From NCBI GenBank assembly GCA_050289805.1, contig JBNKGL010000009.1, forward strand, positions 62,001-126,000: a DNA stretch of 64,000 nucleotides. Reading direction: 5' to 3'. The position numbers and the translations under genes were made by a program. Origin of the DNA: JAUILA01 sp050289805 (GTDB taxonomy: Bacteria; Bacteroidota; Bacteroidia; Cytophagales; Cyclobacteriaceae). The stretch's first letter is position 1; each line of letters begins with the position of its first letter. The notes below the pieces were generated by a model that made no database searches, was not told the origin of the DNA, and saw only the letters and a list, made by a program, of their open reading frames with translations. Shown here in pieces: positions 53,401 to 61,606 of this stretch.

Positions 53401-53746
53401 GACCATCAGGCGTCCAGCCCTGCACGATGTCTCCACCGGGGTGCCATGTGAGACGCTCCGGTGTACCACCTTCCGCAGGGATTACATAAACATCTGTATT
53501 TCCGTCATATTCAGCACTGAATGCAATCCATTTCTCGTCCGGAGAAAAATGCGGGGAGGACTCCGAACCCTCATGACTGGTTAGCCGAATGGCATCCCCA
53601 CCGTTTCTCGGGACCTTCCACAAGTCATCGGCGTAAACAAAAACTATACTGTTGGCTGAGAGTGTAGGTTCCCGAAGTAACTGGGTTCCCTGGCCGTTTG
53701 CCAATGTAAATACGGCAAGAATCAAGAGTGTAAAAAGGCTTCGCAT
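50492..53746 (-). CDS. Tricorn protease homologue, exported
   Basis: The 1084-residue protein has a signal peptide ending TLANGQ, so it is periplasmic rather than cytosolic as in archaea. Blades of a first beta-propeller (SPDEKWIAFSAEYDGNTDVYVIP) and a second propeller (about 320-600) follow. An acidic/lysine-rich linker lies near 550-590. Then come a PDZ domain (SAPLGLPGIEVKEGDYLLAVNG, near 770) and an S41-type C-terminal domain. The nucleophile Ser965 is in ERAGSGGDLLPY, with WGGLVG after it. It trims peptides made by upstream proteases. The quinone oxidoreductase gene follows directly. Confidence 0.93.
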   Translation of the reverse strand: MRSLFTLLILAVFTLANGQGTQLLREPTLSANSIVFVYADDLWKVPRNGGDAIRLTSHEGSESSPHFSPDEKWIAFSAEYDGNTDVYVIPAEGGTPERLTWHPGGDIVQGWTPDGQVMFRSGRIGHPTQTNTFFKVSREGGMPELVGIPRAAFGEMSPDGKHIAYVPITFWDPEWRNYRGGQAMPIWIVDMDSKDLIRTPQPTKERHLDPVWYNGSVYYLSERDYASNIWSFNPATGEEAQITFHKQFDVKSLDSGPNGIVYEQGGYLHLLDPASGNAQQLVINVRGDLNFSRTRWESVSARDLNNPAISPTGKRAIFEVRGEIFTFPKEEGTWRNITNSPGVADRAPAWSPKGDRIAWFSDKSGEYALMVADQDGGNVKEIKLPDPTFYFQPEWSPDGNHIAFTDTDYNIWIADLAAQTLKIADTDRYAHPSRSMNPVWSPDSKWIAYSRQLESSFKAIFVYNVATGARHQLTDGMADAITPVWDEGGAFLYTLASTNYGLQTGWLDMSSYDPSVTRSLYCIVLARDGKAPALPKSDEESVAKESAPKTDDKSKKKESDSPPAEKSVDVVIDVDGIQNRIVPMELDDRNYVGLVGGPENVVFVAESVPNSPGLTVHRYDVKKQKAEDYQSGVQNGIVSADRKQMLIQKANGWSIIPTTGKADNGALTMDARIKVDPQQEYHQIFKEGWRYMRDFLYVDNVHGAPWDKIYEWYSPWIDHVRHRSDLNYVVDIMSGEVSIGHSYVRGGDMPDTEFVPVGLLGCDYEIENGYYKISKIYSGETWNPSLSAPLGLPGIEVKEGDYLLAVNGKELRAPQNPYSLFEQTAGREVTITTNSSPTMNGAKESLVVPVSNESMLRGMDWVEGNRRKVDELSDGKLAYVYVPNTSGPGFTYFNRYYFAQQDKKGAVIDERNNGGGSAADYMIDVMNRKLFGFFNSKANDNRPWTTPMAGIWGPKVMIINERAGSGGDLLPYMFKEAKIGPLVGTRTWGGLVGTWDTPPFIDGGRMVAPRGGFYDAEGNWAVEGVGISPDVEVIQEPKLVLEGHDPQLERAVQEALRLLQNNEFELKPEPPAPVKWRRPEGFKE

Positions 53747-53842
53747 AAGGTTATTTTTAATGACGAATTAAAATAACCATTAATTACAAATATTGCGTTA
53801 CCGATTATAACAATGTGGAGGCCACAGGTCACTCATAAAAAC

Positions 53843-55279
53843 CTAAAATCCGAGGTTCTGAATTCCGGCCGACCAGTAAAGCGTGGCCACAGATTTCTGG
53901 TAATCTGCCCGCAGTTTAAGCAGCTTGGTTTGCGCTTCGATAAGTTTCTCAAGCTGAATATTGATTTTGAACAGATCGCTCTCGCCATTCTCAAGGTTAA
54001 TCCGTTCTGCCTGCAGGATTAGCTGATAACTTTGCACCATGTTGTCAAGCTGGGATAAAATTGATCCGGTATTAATAACTGTCGCATATTGCGCATTGAT
54101 TTCGTTCACAATACCGCGCTCTACAAAATCCTGCTCGAGGTTATTATCGCGGATTTTAATATTGGTCTGCCCAACTTTGGCCCGTTCCTTTCGAAGGAGG
54201 ATTGGAAAAGCGAAGTCTACGCCCAGGCGATAATTATCATCGAATGTCCAGCCGGTATTATTTCCTTCAGGGGAAAACGGCTGATCCAGAAATTGATATT
54301 TAAGATCGATTCGTGGCTTCAGGTTTTCCCTGGCGAGACTGCGCTCGACCAGCAGGGCTTCATTTTTTAGACGCAGCTTCCGCAGATCGGGATGATTTGC
54401 ACGAGCCATGGTTACAAGATTGAGGAGTGTTGAATCACCCAGGTCAGTAACGGGCAGTGGTTCCGGCCGGATATAATCCTTCAGCTCCAGCGGCAAACCA
54501 TCCGGACTCCACAGATGATTAGACAGTGATAGTGCCGCTTTAATCCTTTGAATATTAGCTTGCTGAAAATCTGTAATCCGGTTTAACAGTATGATTTTGG
54601 CCTGCACCGTGTCGATTGCCGCTACCTCGCCAAACTCAAATGCCATTTTCGTTCGATCGAATATTTCACGTGTGATGGCAATATTCTGTTCCATCAGGAT
54701 ATAATTGTTGTAGGCATAATACCATTCCCAATAATCTTTTGCTGCCGTCAGAAGGATCTTGTTGATCTCTTTGACCTGTTCAGCTTCCGCCATATCCTGG
54801 AAAATAAGCGCCTGTCTAACGGTGGCACGCCGCTGATCTATGAACAGTCCCTGCCCAATGGGAACCGAAACACCTGCATAGATCTGCCGGTTATCGGTTG
54901 CATCTGAAATGAAGTTTTCCGGATTAAGGTAGGCTCCTCTATTTTGCATAAAGCCAATCTCCGGGTTCACAGGAAACCATACTGGAATTTTGAGTGAAAC
55001 GTCCAGTAAATTATAGTATTCCGAATCGTTGAACATCTTCCTGTTCCAGCTCCCCTGTAATTTCGGATCGAATGACCCGCGTGCAAGCCGCACTTCCTGC
55101 ATCGCCTGGTCTGTTAACAGGTTAGCCTGCTGAACAACGGGATGATACGATAACACAAGCGCGTAAAAATCATCGAATTTCAGGACAGAAGAACTATCGG
55201 TGTTAACCGTACCGGTCACCGATTGCGCACTCAATCCATTCAGAATGCCAATGAACACTATAGTCCAGAAGGCTCTCAT
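53843..55279 (-). CDS. TolC-like outer membrane channel of the ABC export set
   Basis: The 478-residue protein has a signal peptide ending GLSAQ and the TolC-type fold with two helical hairpins. Features include SYHPVVQQANLLTDQAMQEVRLARGSFD at the start and RANHPDLRKLRLKNEALL in the second half. It overlaps the adaptor gene upstream by 4 bp. It gives the outer membrane exit for the export system. The protein is longer than the RND outer membrane factors in this window (405 and 434 residues), and its C terminus ends AGIQNLGF. Confidence 0.9.
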   Translation of the reverse strand: MRAFWTIVFIGILNGLSAQSVTGTVNTDSSSVLKFDDFYALVLSYHPVVQQANLLTDQAMQEVRLARGSFDPKLQGSWNRKMFNDSEYYNLLDVSLKIPVWFPVNPEIGFMQNRGAYLNPENFISDATDNRQIYAGVSVPIGQGLFIDQRRATVRQALIFQDMAEAEQVKEINKILLTAAKDYWEWYYAYNNYILMEQNIAITREIFDRTKMAFEFGEVAAIDTVQAKIILLNRITDFQQANIQRIKAALSLSNHLWSPDGLPLELKDYIRPEPLPVTDLGDSTLLNLVTMARANHPDLRKLRLKNEALLVERSLARENLKPRIDLKYQFLDQPFSPEGNNTGWTFDDNYRLGVDFAFPILLRKERAKVGQTNIKIRDNNLEQDFVERGIVNEINAQYATVINTGSILSQLDNMVQSYQLILQAERINLENGESDLFKINIQLEKLIEAQTKLLKLRADYQKSVATLYWSAGIQNLGF

Positions 55280-56661
55280 TTCTTTTTTTCCTCCTCCTTT
55301 TCACCATCATCCATACTCTTAGCCGCTTCCTCGCCCAACAGACCCTGATTGTTTGGATCTTCGTATAAACTTGGCGGGAAACCGTTGAGCTGTCGCCAGA
55401 TCTCGTACCAAACAGGAACATCATCAAGCATCACCCATCCCTTGGTTCCTGAACCTATCCTGAGCTGCTCCGGCCATGGTTCATCCTCCGGATCCGGGGT
55501 CACCAGGATTCGGAACATTCCTCCACTGGAATTTACATAATCGATCACCTGAACAACACCACCAAACGTACCCACAGAAACGCTGGGCCATCCAGAAAAC
55601 TGTAATGCAGGCCAGCCGTCAAATTCTATCCGGACCTTGCGGCCCTTGGAAATCAGCGGCACATCCATTGCCCGCACATACATTTCCACCGCCATATCCG
55701 GATTCGTCGGCGCGATAGTCACCACCGCTTCACCTTCCTTAATGGTCTCGCCTATACCGGCACGCATCGCTTTAACGATGTAACCGTTTTGTGGAGAGAT
55801 TACCTGGTACTGCTCGTTTCTAATCTGCATGTTGGCAAATTCATTCCGAAGCTTTGCGCGCGATACTTCCGCATCATAAAGATCCGACAGTGTCGCATTC
55901 AGGTCAGACTCTGCTTTGCTGATCTTGTCCTGGTATTCCGCGCGAACGCCGGACAGGTTTACCTTTGCATTAATGAGTTCAGCCTTGGTCTGAAGAAACT
56001 TATTTTCTGAAGACACCACCTTCATCCGTGATTCCTGGTACTTGGATTCAATGTCCTGAAATTTGGTAAGAGCAATGTTGCCTGCTTCATAAAGCGTTTT
56101 ATTCCGCTCATACTGGTTTTTGAAGTTGTTGAACCGTATTTTCTCTGCTTCGAAGTCAACGCTGTCGCTTACCAGTTTCAGCTCGGTCTGTCTGAGTTTG
56201 TTGACGGCCTGCTCATATTTTACATCGAGCGACTGTCGAAGTGCACCGATCTGGGCACGCAGGGCCTCTGCTTTACCTTGTTTTGAGTCAATGCTGCTTT
56301 CCTTAGCATCCACCTGCTCCTCGAGCCGGGTAAGCAACTGCGGGTCGAAGTAGTCGGATTTTATTTCCGAAAGGGTGAGAATTGTATCTCCCCTGTTCAC
56401 AAACTGACCCTCACGCACACGCCAGCTGGTAATTCTTCCAGCAATGGCCGACTCTACCGACTGTGGCCGGTTCCCCGGGGTGAAAGCCGTCATCTTACCC
56501 GTACCCCGGATGTTCTGCTGCCACGGGAGAAAAAGCATGATAAAAAAGATGGCACCAATGCCCATCAGAATTCTGGCCAGACGTCGACCGGCGCTGGGGG
56601 TTTTCAGCGTTTTTAGTGTGTAAAGCTGATGGTTGCTAATTTCGTTCCTTAACTCCTTCAT
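55276..56661 (-). CDS. HlyD/AcrA-like membrane fusion protein of the ABC export set
   Basis: The 461-residue protein has one N-terminal transmembrane helix (about 31-49, ILMGIGAIFFIMLFLPW) after a cytoplasmic tail, then a barrel-sandwich domain with TSWRVREGQFVNRGDTIL, and a long coiled-coil hairpin (about 100-270) rich in Lys, Glu, Ser and Gln. A second half-barrel ends with VRIEFDGWPALQFSGWPSVS. This is the layout of type I secretion adaptors of the HlyD kind. It ends with a lysine/glutamate tail. It overlaps the outer membrane gene by 4 bp and lies 3 bp after the ABC exporter stop. Confidence 0.9.
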   Translation of the reverse strand: MKELRNEISNHQLYTLKTLKTPSAGRRLARILMGIGAIFFIMLFLPWQQNIRGTGKMTAFTPGNRPQSVESAIAGRITSWRVREGQFVNRGDTILTLSEIKSDYFDPQLLTRLEEQVDAKESSIDSKQGKAEALRAQIGALRQSLDVKYEQAVNKLRQTELKLVSDSVDFEAEKIRFNNFKNQYERNKTLYEAGNIALTKFQDIESKYQESRMKVVSSENKFLQTKAELINAKVNLSGVRAEYQDKISKAESDLNATLSDLYDAEVSRAKLRNEFANMQIRNEQYQVISPQNGYIVKAMRAGIGETIKEGEAVVTIAPTNPDMAVEMYVRAMDVPLISKGRKVRIEFDGWPALQFSGWPSVSVGTFGGVVQVIDYVNSSGGMFRILVTPDPEDEPWPEQLRIGSGTKGWVMLDDVPVWYEIWRQLNGFPPSLYEDPNNQGLLGEEAAKSMDDGEKEEEKKK

Positions 56662-56664
56662 AAC

Positions 56665-58845
56665 TTATTCCACTATTTGGTTAAGCGCACCTGATTTAAT
56701 CAATTCTTCAAAACGTCCTTCCTGGGTTATCTTTCCTTCTTCAAAGAGTAACACCTTGTCACTGGCGGCCATCACAAACGGATCATTGGATACAACAATC
56801 AATGTCCACTTGTGCTCATCAGCAGTGAGCGCACGGATCAGAGATAAGCGCTCCGACTGGATAAAATCTTTGAAGAAATCATTGAGTACCAGAAGACTTG
56901 GCCGTTTGGCAAGACAGCGGGCAAGAATAATTTTATTTACCAATCCGCGCGATAACCCTTTACCCCCACTGAGCATGGGCGTGTCCAACCCTTCGGGCAT
57001 GGCGTTAATATCATCACTGATTCCTACTTGTTCAATAGCCCAAAGAGCATCTTCTACCTTAGATTGAGGCTTGGCCAGCAGAATGTTTTCAAGTATAGTC
57101 CCTTCAAAAATATCTTCCTGGGACACATTTTTCCCGATCTTATCCCGCATGTTGGTCAGGTCCAGATCGCGCAATGAATAGCCGTCCATGGTGATAATAC
57201 CTTCATAACCCTGGTTAAGACCCGTAAGTACGTTTGTAAATACGGTCCTGCCTGATCCGCTGCCCCCACTGATACATATTCGTTCGCCGCTCGAAATATG
57301 CACGTTCACATCTTTTAAGACATAGTCATTGTTACCGGGAAAACTGTAGTAAAGATTTTTTGTCCTTATCTCCATTCCCCGCATCAGGAGCTCTTTAGGT
57401 ATATCAATTCCACCGCTTTTCTCCAGGGGAAGGTCTGTTACCTGGGAAATCTTGTCCACAGCGGTTAACATGTCATATACCACATCCATGTACATGATGA
57501 TCTTCTCCACTGAGTTGAGTGTAATAATAATGATGACTTCTGATGCCACGAACTGGCCGAGTGTGATTTCCCGCTGAACAACGAGAATTGTACCGATGAT
57601 CAGCAAACCACCCGTGACAAGTCCCTTGAAAATGAGAATGAATATGTATTGATTTACCAGCACGCCGAAATGCACTTTCCTGTTTTTCAGGTAATTATTT
57701 ACATTATAATCCGTTTTGCGAATGGGCAACGGCGTGTTACCGGAAATTTTGAATGAGTTAATCGTCCGGGCGAGTTCTTCCAGCCAGTAAACTACCTTAT
57801 ACTTATACTTTGATTCCATGATCGATGAACTCAAACCTTTCGGGCCGGTAAAGTAGAAAATCAGGATTAGCATACCAACCAGTAACAAACTGAAAAAGAC
57901 GAAGAACGGGTGATATGCTGATAACAGAATAAGTCCGAATAAAATTTGAATAACACCGGCCGACAGGTCAATTAACAGTTTTGGAAGACCTTTTTGTAAC
58001 GTCAGCACGTCGAAAAACCTGTTCATCAGTTCCGGCGCGTAATATTTCAATAAAGCCTCATTCTTGATGCGGGGTATTCTAAAAGCAAACTCAAAGGCGG
58101 CTTTGGTAAATACACGTCGCTGCAAATATTCCACCAGTGTTATCTGCATCACCTGAAGACCACCTGCCGCAAATACCCCGAGGATTACGAGTGCAATTAA
58201 AACATACACCGAACTGAAGACCACTCCTCCGGATATCAGGGAAACAGTTGCCTGGATCCCAAGAGGCAATGTTAAGCTGATCAGACCGATCAGAATGGCA
58301 TAGATATAGATATAAAAAATATCCTTTTTCTCTTCCGACAATAGCCGTATCAGCCGCTGAACCGGGTTGAGTTTTTTGAGCCTTTCCCCATTTTCAGGAT
58401 CATCACTTACCAGGCTTTTATACCCGAATATCCCCATGAAGCATACCTTTCCATCTTCCAGCAGCAGGTTGGGGAAATAATCTGTGTCGCAGACCAGGGC
58501 TTCCGACTCTTCAGCCCATACTCTTGAGACGTACATTTTGCGCTTGACCTTATATAAGATAATCGGAATGACCTCATCTCCTACTTCCTCAAAGGCGAAA
58601 ATCGGGATCTCCACATCCTCCAGGAATGCCCGGATCTCTTCAGGCCCCAGCTGATTTTCAAGGAAAATAATACGCTGTTTAGAGGCAGCCTCCGTAAGGT
58701 CCCTTCTGAATTCCGCCGTATCATCATTGTCATAGGTAGTGGCCGACAACTCCATTTCCCGTAATGAGAAACCGTCGAAATCCTGCCTCAAATACGTAGA
58801 GGCTTCCCTGATTACCTGAATAATCTGGTTGCTGTTCATCCCCAT
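56665..58845 (-). CDS. ABC exporter (membrane + ATPase) with degenerate catalytic motifs
   Basis: The 726-residue protein has a cytoplasmic N-terminal region (1-175) of no recognised family, six helices (about 180-450) and an ATP-binding domain (about 480-726). The ATPase domain has an intact LSGGK signature and Q-loop (VSQEDIFEG), but the canonical catalytic residues are replaced: Walker A GGSGSGRT has Arg533 for Lys, Walker B LLVLND has Asn655/Asp656 for Asp/Glu, and the H-loop VVSND has Asn687 for His. The exporter is the only ABC protein of its set, so it cannot rely on a partner subunit here. It may hydrolyse ATP slowly, or act as an ATP-binding switch. A TetR gene lies 7 bp upstream. 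Confidence 0.9.
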   Translation of the reverse strand: MGMNSNQIIQVIREASTYLRQDFDGFSLREMELSATTYDNDDTAEFRRDLTEAASKQRIIFLENQLGPEEIRAFLEDVEIPIFAFEEVGDEVIPIILYKVKRKMYVSRVWAEESEALVCDTDYFPNLLLEDGKVCFMGIFGYKSLVSDDPENGERLKKLNPVQRLIRLLSEEKKDIFYIYIYAILIGLISLTLPLGIQATVSLISGGVVFSSVYVLIALVILGVFAAGGLQVMQITLVEYLQRRVFTKAAFEFAFRIPRIKNEALLKYYAPELMNRFFDVLTLQKGLPKLLIDLSAGVIQILFGLILLSAYHPFFVFFSLLLVGMLILIFYFTGPKGLSSSIMESKYKYKVVYWLEELARTINSFKISGNTPLPIRKTDYNVNNYLKNRKVHFGVLVNQYIFILIFKGLVTGGLLIIGTILVVQREITLGQFVASEVIIIITLNSVEKIIMYMDVVYDMLTAVDKISQVTDLPLEKSGGIDIPKELLMRGMEIRTKNLYYSFPGNNDYVLKDVNVHISSGERICISGGSGSGRTVFTNVLTGLNQGYEGIITMDGYSLRDLDLTNMRDKIGKNVSQEDIFEGTILENILLAKPQSKVEDALWAIEQVGISDDINAMPEGLDTPMLSGGKGLSRGLVNKIILARCLAKRPSLLVLNDFFKDFIQSERLSLIRALTADEHKWTLIVVSNDPFVMAASDKVLLFEEGKITQEGRFEELIKSGALNQIVE

Positions 58846-58852
58846 TCTCGTA

Positions 58853-59533
58853 TTATTTAGGTGTTATGGTATTGAAAATCATTTCCTGGAGAAAGGCTTC
58901 ATTCTGCTCCTGCAGCTTGCCCCTGCCTTTTTTCAGATCTGTAAGTGACGGCAAATGTTCAGCATAAAAAAGCTGTTGATGTGCCATTTGAAGCACTGTG
59001 GTGACCAGTGAATGCGGATATTTATATTGTGGATTGATCTCAGAAATATAATCGGCTATCTTTTTGCATAATGACTTAAACCCGCGAAAAAGACCTTCCC
59101 TGTTATCTTCATCCACCTGCTTGGTGAGATACGTTTTATCAGATTCCCAAATCACAATCCGGTACAAGGCCTCCTCATCTACTTCCGGAAAAAGGGGATC
59201 CCGCAGTTTCTTCTCGGTCACCAGGTTCAGGGCAATCTTTAGTTTCTTTTTGGGATCGGTAATATTCTGTGTTCCGAAATCAATCCTGTATTCAAGCCAG
59301 TTCCAGTACCATGCGATCAGATATACCAATAACCGATGCTTATTCTCAAAATACCGGTATACAGACGCTTCAGTGGAATCGATCCTGATGGCTAGTTTTT
59401 TAAATGTAAATTTCTCAAAACCAAGTTCATCGATCATACGGATACTTTCCTCGATAATCTTTCTCCCCAGTTCCGTTTCCTGCGGATCCCGAACGAACAG
59501 GTTCTCATTCATTAAAAGCTGTAAGGTTGCCAT
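58853..59533 (-). CDS. TetR-family transcriptional regulator
   Basis: The 226-residue protein has an N-terminal helix-turn-helix (about 25-70: GRKIIEESIRMIDELGFEKFTFKKLAIRID, then TEASVYRYFENKHRLL) and a large C-terminal ligand domain. A few residues precede the usual start of the family (MATLQLLMNENLFVRDPQ). It lies at the head of a minus-strand set with an ABC exporter, adaptor and TolC, so it probably controls that set. Its upstream region holds a palindrome that recurs before the universal stress gene, suggesting it also controls its neighbour. The ligand is unknown. Confidence 0.9.
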   Translation of the reverse strand: MATLQLLMNENLFVRDPQETELGRKIIEESIRMIDELGFEKFTFKKLAIRIDSTEASVYRYFENKHRLLVYLIAWYWNWLEYRIDFGTQNITDPKKKLKIALNLVTEKKLRDPLFPEVDEEALYRIVIWESDKTYLTKQVDEDNREGLFRGFKSLCKKIADYISEINPQYKYPHSLVTTVLQMAHQQLFYAEHLPSLTDLKKGRGKLQEQNEAFLQEMIFNTITPK

Positions 59534-59562
59534 ACTTTTTTAATATGAATACTTAAATTTAA

Positions 59563-59576
59563 AATAGTATTACTAT
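59563..59576. promoter_or_regulatory. Candidate TetR operator, copy 1
   Basis: ATAGTATTACTAT (59564-59576) is a perfect palindrome around one central base. It lies 30 bp upstream of the tetR start codon. Its left part with one more base, AATAGTATTACT (59563-59574), recurs in front of the universal stress gene. A second dyad, TATCA cttt TGATA, overlaps at 59574-59587. Confidence 0.5.
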
Positions 59577-59630
59577 CACTTTTGATACTGTTATAACGTA
59601 AGTTACGAAATAAGGTTATACCAGATGAAA

Positions 59631-60545
59631 TTATTTTCCCAGAAGCGCCTTTATAAGACCGACATTCTCACCCGGTCTCTTAACTACCAGCAGGTATCTG
59701 TCTGTTAAGCCAGAATAGACTCTTTCGGAAACACTGCCCAGTAATGCCGCGGCGGCGGCTGTTTTTCCACGTGCCCCGATTACAATCATATCGGCAGGGT
59801 TATTAGAGGTCCATTTAAGAATGGACTGACCAATATCTGTCGACTTATTAATACCTTCTATGAAACAGTCAGGTTTGACTGCATGGAAGGGCTCTACGAA
59901 TTCCTTCAGCTTATGCTCCGTGTAAGCAGCCAGCTTCTGATCAAGCAGGTTTCTTTTCACAAGAATTTCTTCCACCTCATCAACGGTCTCGGCGACCTGG
60001 TTGATATACTTTGAAGAATCACGGTAAACGGTTAAGCAACTGGTATGTTTATTAAGGCTTTCTGCAACCTGCATCGCCTGCAAGCTGTGTTCGGAAAAAT
60101 CAATTGGCACCAACACATCATGAAATTTCATCTCCTTTTCAGGGATGAACAGAATACTTACCCCCGACTTGCGGGCTATTTTTCTCTCCACCAATCCCTC
60201 ATTTCCTTTTTTACCCACCACAACCAGATCGCTATCAGTTTCCTGTGTAATCTGTAAAATAACCGTTAGCGCATGACCTTCACGAACTTCTATGTCATAA
60301 GATGTGGTAATACCTGATTCATTTATATATTGCTGCATCCTGTTTTCATAGAATCGCAATTCAGGTTCATTGAGATCCGGAATATCAGACAATACCTCCC
60401 GGGGCAGGTCTGCAGGTTGAACAACATGTAAAAACGTGAACTTTTGAGGCTTAAGTTCCTTTTCAAGTTTCACCAGGTTGGAAATAATGTACTGATCTGT
60501 ATCAGACATATCCAATGCGATTAACCAATTTTTATAGAAGTTCAT
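59631..60545 (-). CDS. Two-domain universal stress protein
   Basis: The 304-residue protein holds two tandem UspA domains. Domain 1 (about 1-140) has VVVGKKGNEGLVERKIARKSG, where the ATP-binding pattern is degraded. Domain 2 (about 145-290) has GARGKTAAAAALLGSVSERVY, an intact G-2x-G-9x-G-S motif, so it probably binds ATP. There is no transmembrane part. The gene lies between tetR and sbtA and is read away from sbtA. A copy of the tetR palindrome sits 12 bp upstream of its ATG, so it may be under the same control. Confidence 0.92.
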   Translation of the reverse strand: MNFYKNWLIALDMSDTDQYIISNLVKLEKELKPQKFTFLHVVQPADLPREVLSDIPDLNEPELRFYENRMQQYINESGITTSYDIEVREGHALTVILQITQETDSDLVVVGKKGNEGLVERKIARKSGVSILFIPEKEMKFHDVLVPIDFSEHSLQAMQVAESLNKHTSCLTVYRDSSKYINQVAETVDEVEEILVKRNLLDQKLAAYTEHKLKEFVEPFHAVKPDCFIEGINKSTDIGQSILKWTSNNPADMIVIGARGKTAAAAALLGSVSERVYSGLTDRYLLVVKRPGENVGLIKALLGK

Positions 60546-60556
60546 ATATATTAAAT

Positions 60557-60570
60557 AATAGTATTACTTT
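60557..60570. promoter_or_regulatory. Candidate TetR operator, copy 2
   Basis: AATAGTATTACT (60557-60568) is identical in 12 bases to copy 1 in front of tetR. The right half is imperfect here (TACTTT for TACTAT). It lies between the divergent universal stress gene and sbtA, within 12 bp of the stress gene start and about 60 bp from sbtA. Confidence 0.5.
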
Positions 60571-60628
60571 TATTTTAAATAGTTTAACACTCACAATATC
60601 GCAATGTTATAAAAAAATCTGAATAATC

Positions 60629-61606
60629 ATGACATCAGATATCATTGTACAAAATTTGCTGAACCCGGCTGTACTTTTTTTCTTCCTGGGATTGCTGGCA
60701 GTATTTATCCGTTCAGATCTTGAAATTCCACAGCCGATACCGAAGTTTCTTTCGCTATACCTACTTCTTTCAATCGGTGTAAAGGGAGGCGTCGAGTTGT
60801 CGCACAGCGGTATCACAGGCCATGTGATAACGACCCTCGGAATTGCTGTATTTATGTCGTTGCTGGTACCTGTCTATTCATTTTACATACTGAAGAAACG
60901 GGTAAGCGTTTATGACGCTGGCGCCATCGCTGCCACCTACGGTTCCATCAGTGCTGTGACATTTATCACCGCAACTTCATTTTTAAAAGATCTCAACATT
61001 GAGTATGGCGGACATATGGTTGCCGCTATGGCGTTGATGGAATCTCCAGCGATCATAGTTGGCGTTTTGCTCATCAATATTTACCGAAAGGATAAAAATA
61101 ACGAAGAAACGTCCTATGGAAGCATTGTTAAAGAGGCACTCACAAACGGTTCTGTCGTACTGATTCTCGGAAGTCTCATTATTGGATTACTGGGGGGTGA
61201 ACGAACTGAACAGGCAATGGAACCCTTTACGGGTGATATCTTTAAAGGTATGCTGGCCTTTTTCCTCCTGGATATGGGCCTTCTGGCGGGTAAGCGAATC
61301 CGATCACTCCGCAGGGCCGGTTCTTTTCTTATTCTCTTTAGCCTTATTATCCCGGTCATTAACGCGGCCATTGGAATTGCTCTTTGTCAGCTTTTCGATA
61401 TTACTGTTGGTGATTCCCTTCTGCTGGTTGTGCTGCTCGCAAGTGCCTCCTATATCGCCGTTCCGGCAGCAATCCGGATAACAGTACCGGAAGCTAATCC
61501 CGGATTATATGTGCCGATGTCGCTGGCAATCACATTCCCATTTAATATCATACTGGGGATTCCCGTTTATTATCACATTTTGGAATATTTAAATTTACAT
61601 ACATGA
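60629..61606 (+). CDS. sbtA: SbtA-family sodium-dependent bicarbonate transporter-like protein
   Basis: The 325-residue membrane protein has about ten helices in two inverted halves. Its first half has IPKFLSLYLLLSIGVKGGVEL and its second LDMGLLAGKRIRSLRR, the paired segments conserved in the SbtA family. The motif MAAMALMESPAIIVGVLL also fits. Cyanobacterial SbtA imports bicarbonate with Na+; in heterotrophs the substrate may be bicarbonate for anaplerotic carboxylation. It overlaps sbtB by 4 bp (ATGA). The start is about 60 bp from a candidate operator also in front of the stress gene. Confidence 0.92.
   Translation: MTSDIIVQNLLNPAVLFFFLGLLAVFIRSDLEIPQPIPKFLSLYLLLSIGVKGGVELSHSGITGHVITTLGIAVFMSLLVPVYSFYILKKRVSVYDAGAIAATYGSISAVTFITATSFLKDLNIEYGGHMVAAMALMESPAIIVGVLLINIYRKDKNNEETSYGSIVKEALTNGSVVLILGSLIIGLLGGERTEQAMEPFTGDIFKGMLAFFLLDMGLLAGKRIRSLRRAGSFLILFSLIIPVINAAIGIALCQLFDITVGDSLLLVVLLASASYIAVPAAIRITVPEANPGLYVPMSLAITFPFNIILGIPVYYHILEYLNLHT

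Noticed and set aside
56665..58845. N-terminal C39 peptidase domain in the exporter
   Set aside because: The first 175 residues lack the Cys-His pattern and length of C39 domains.
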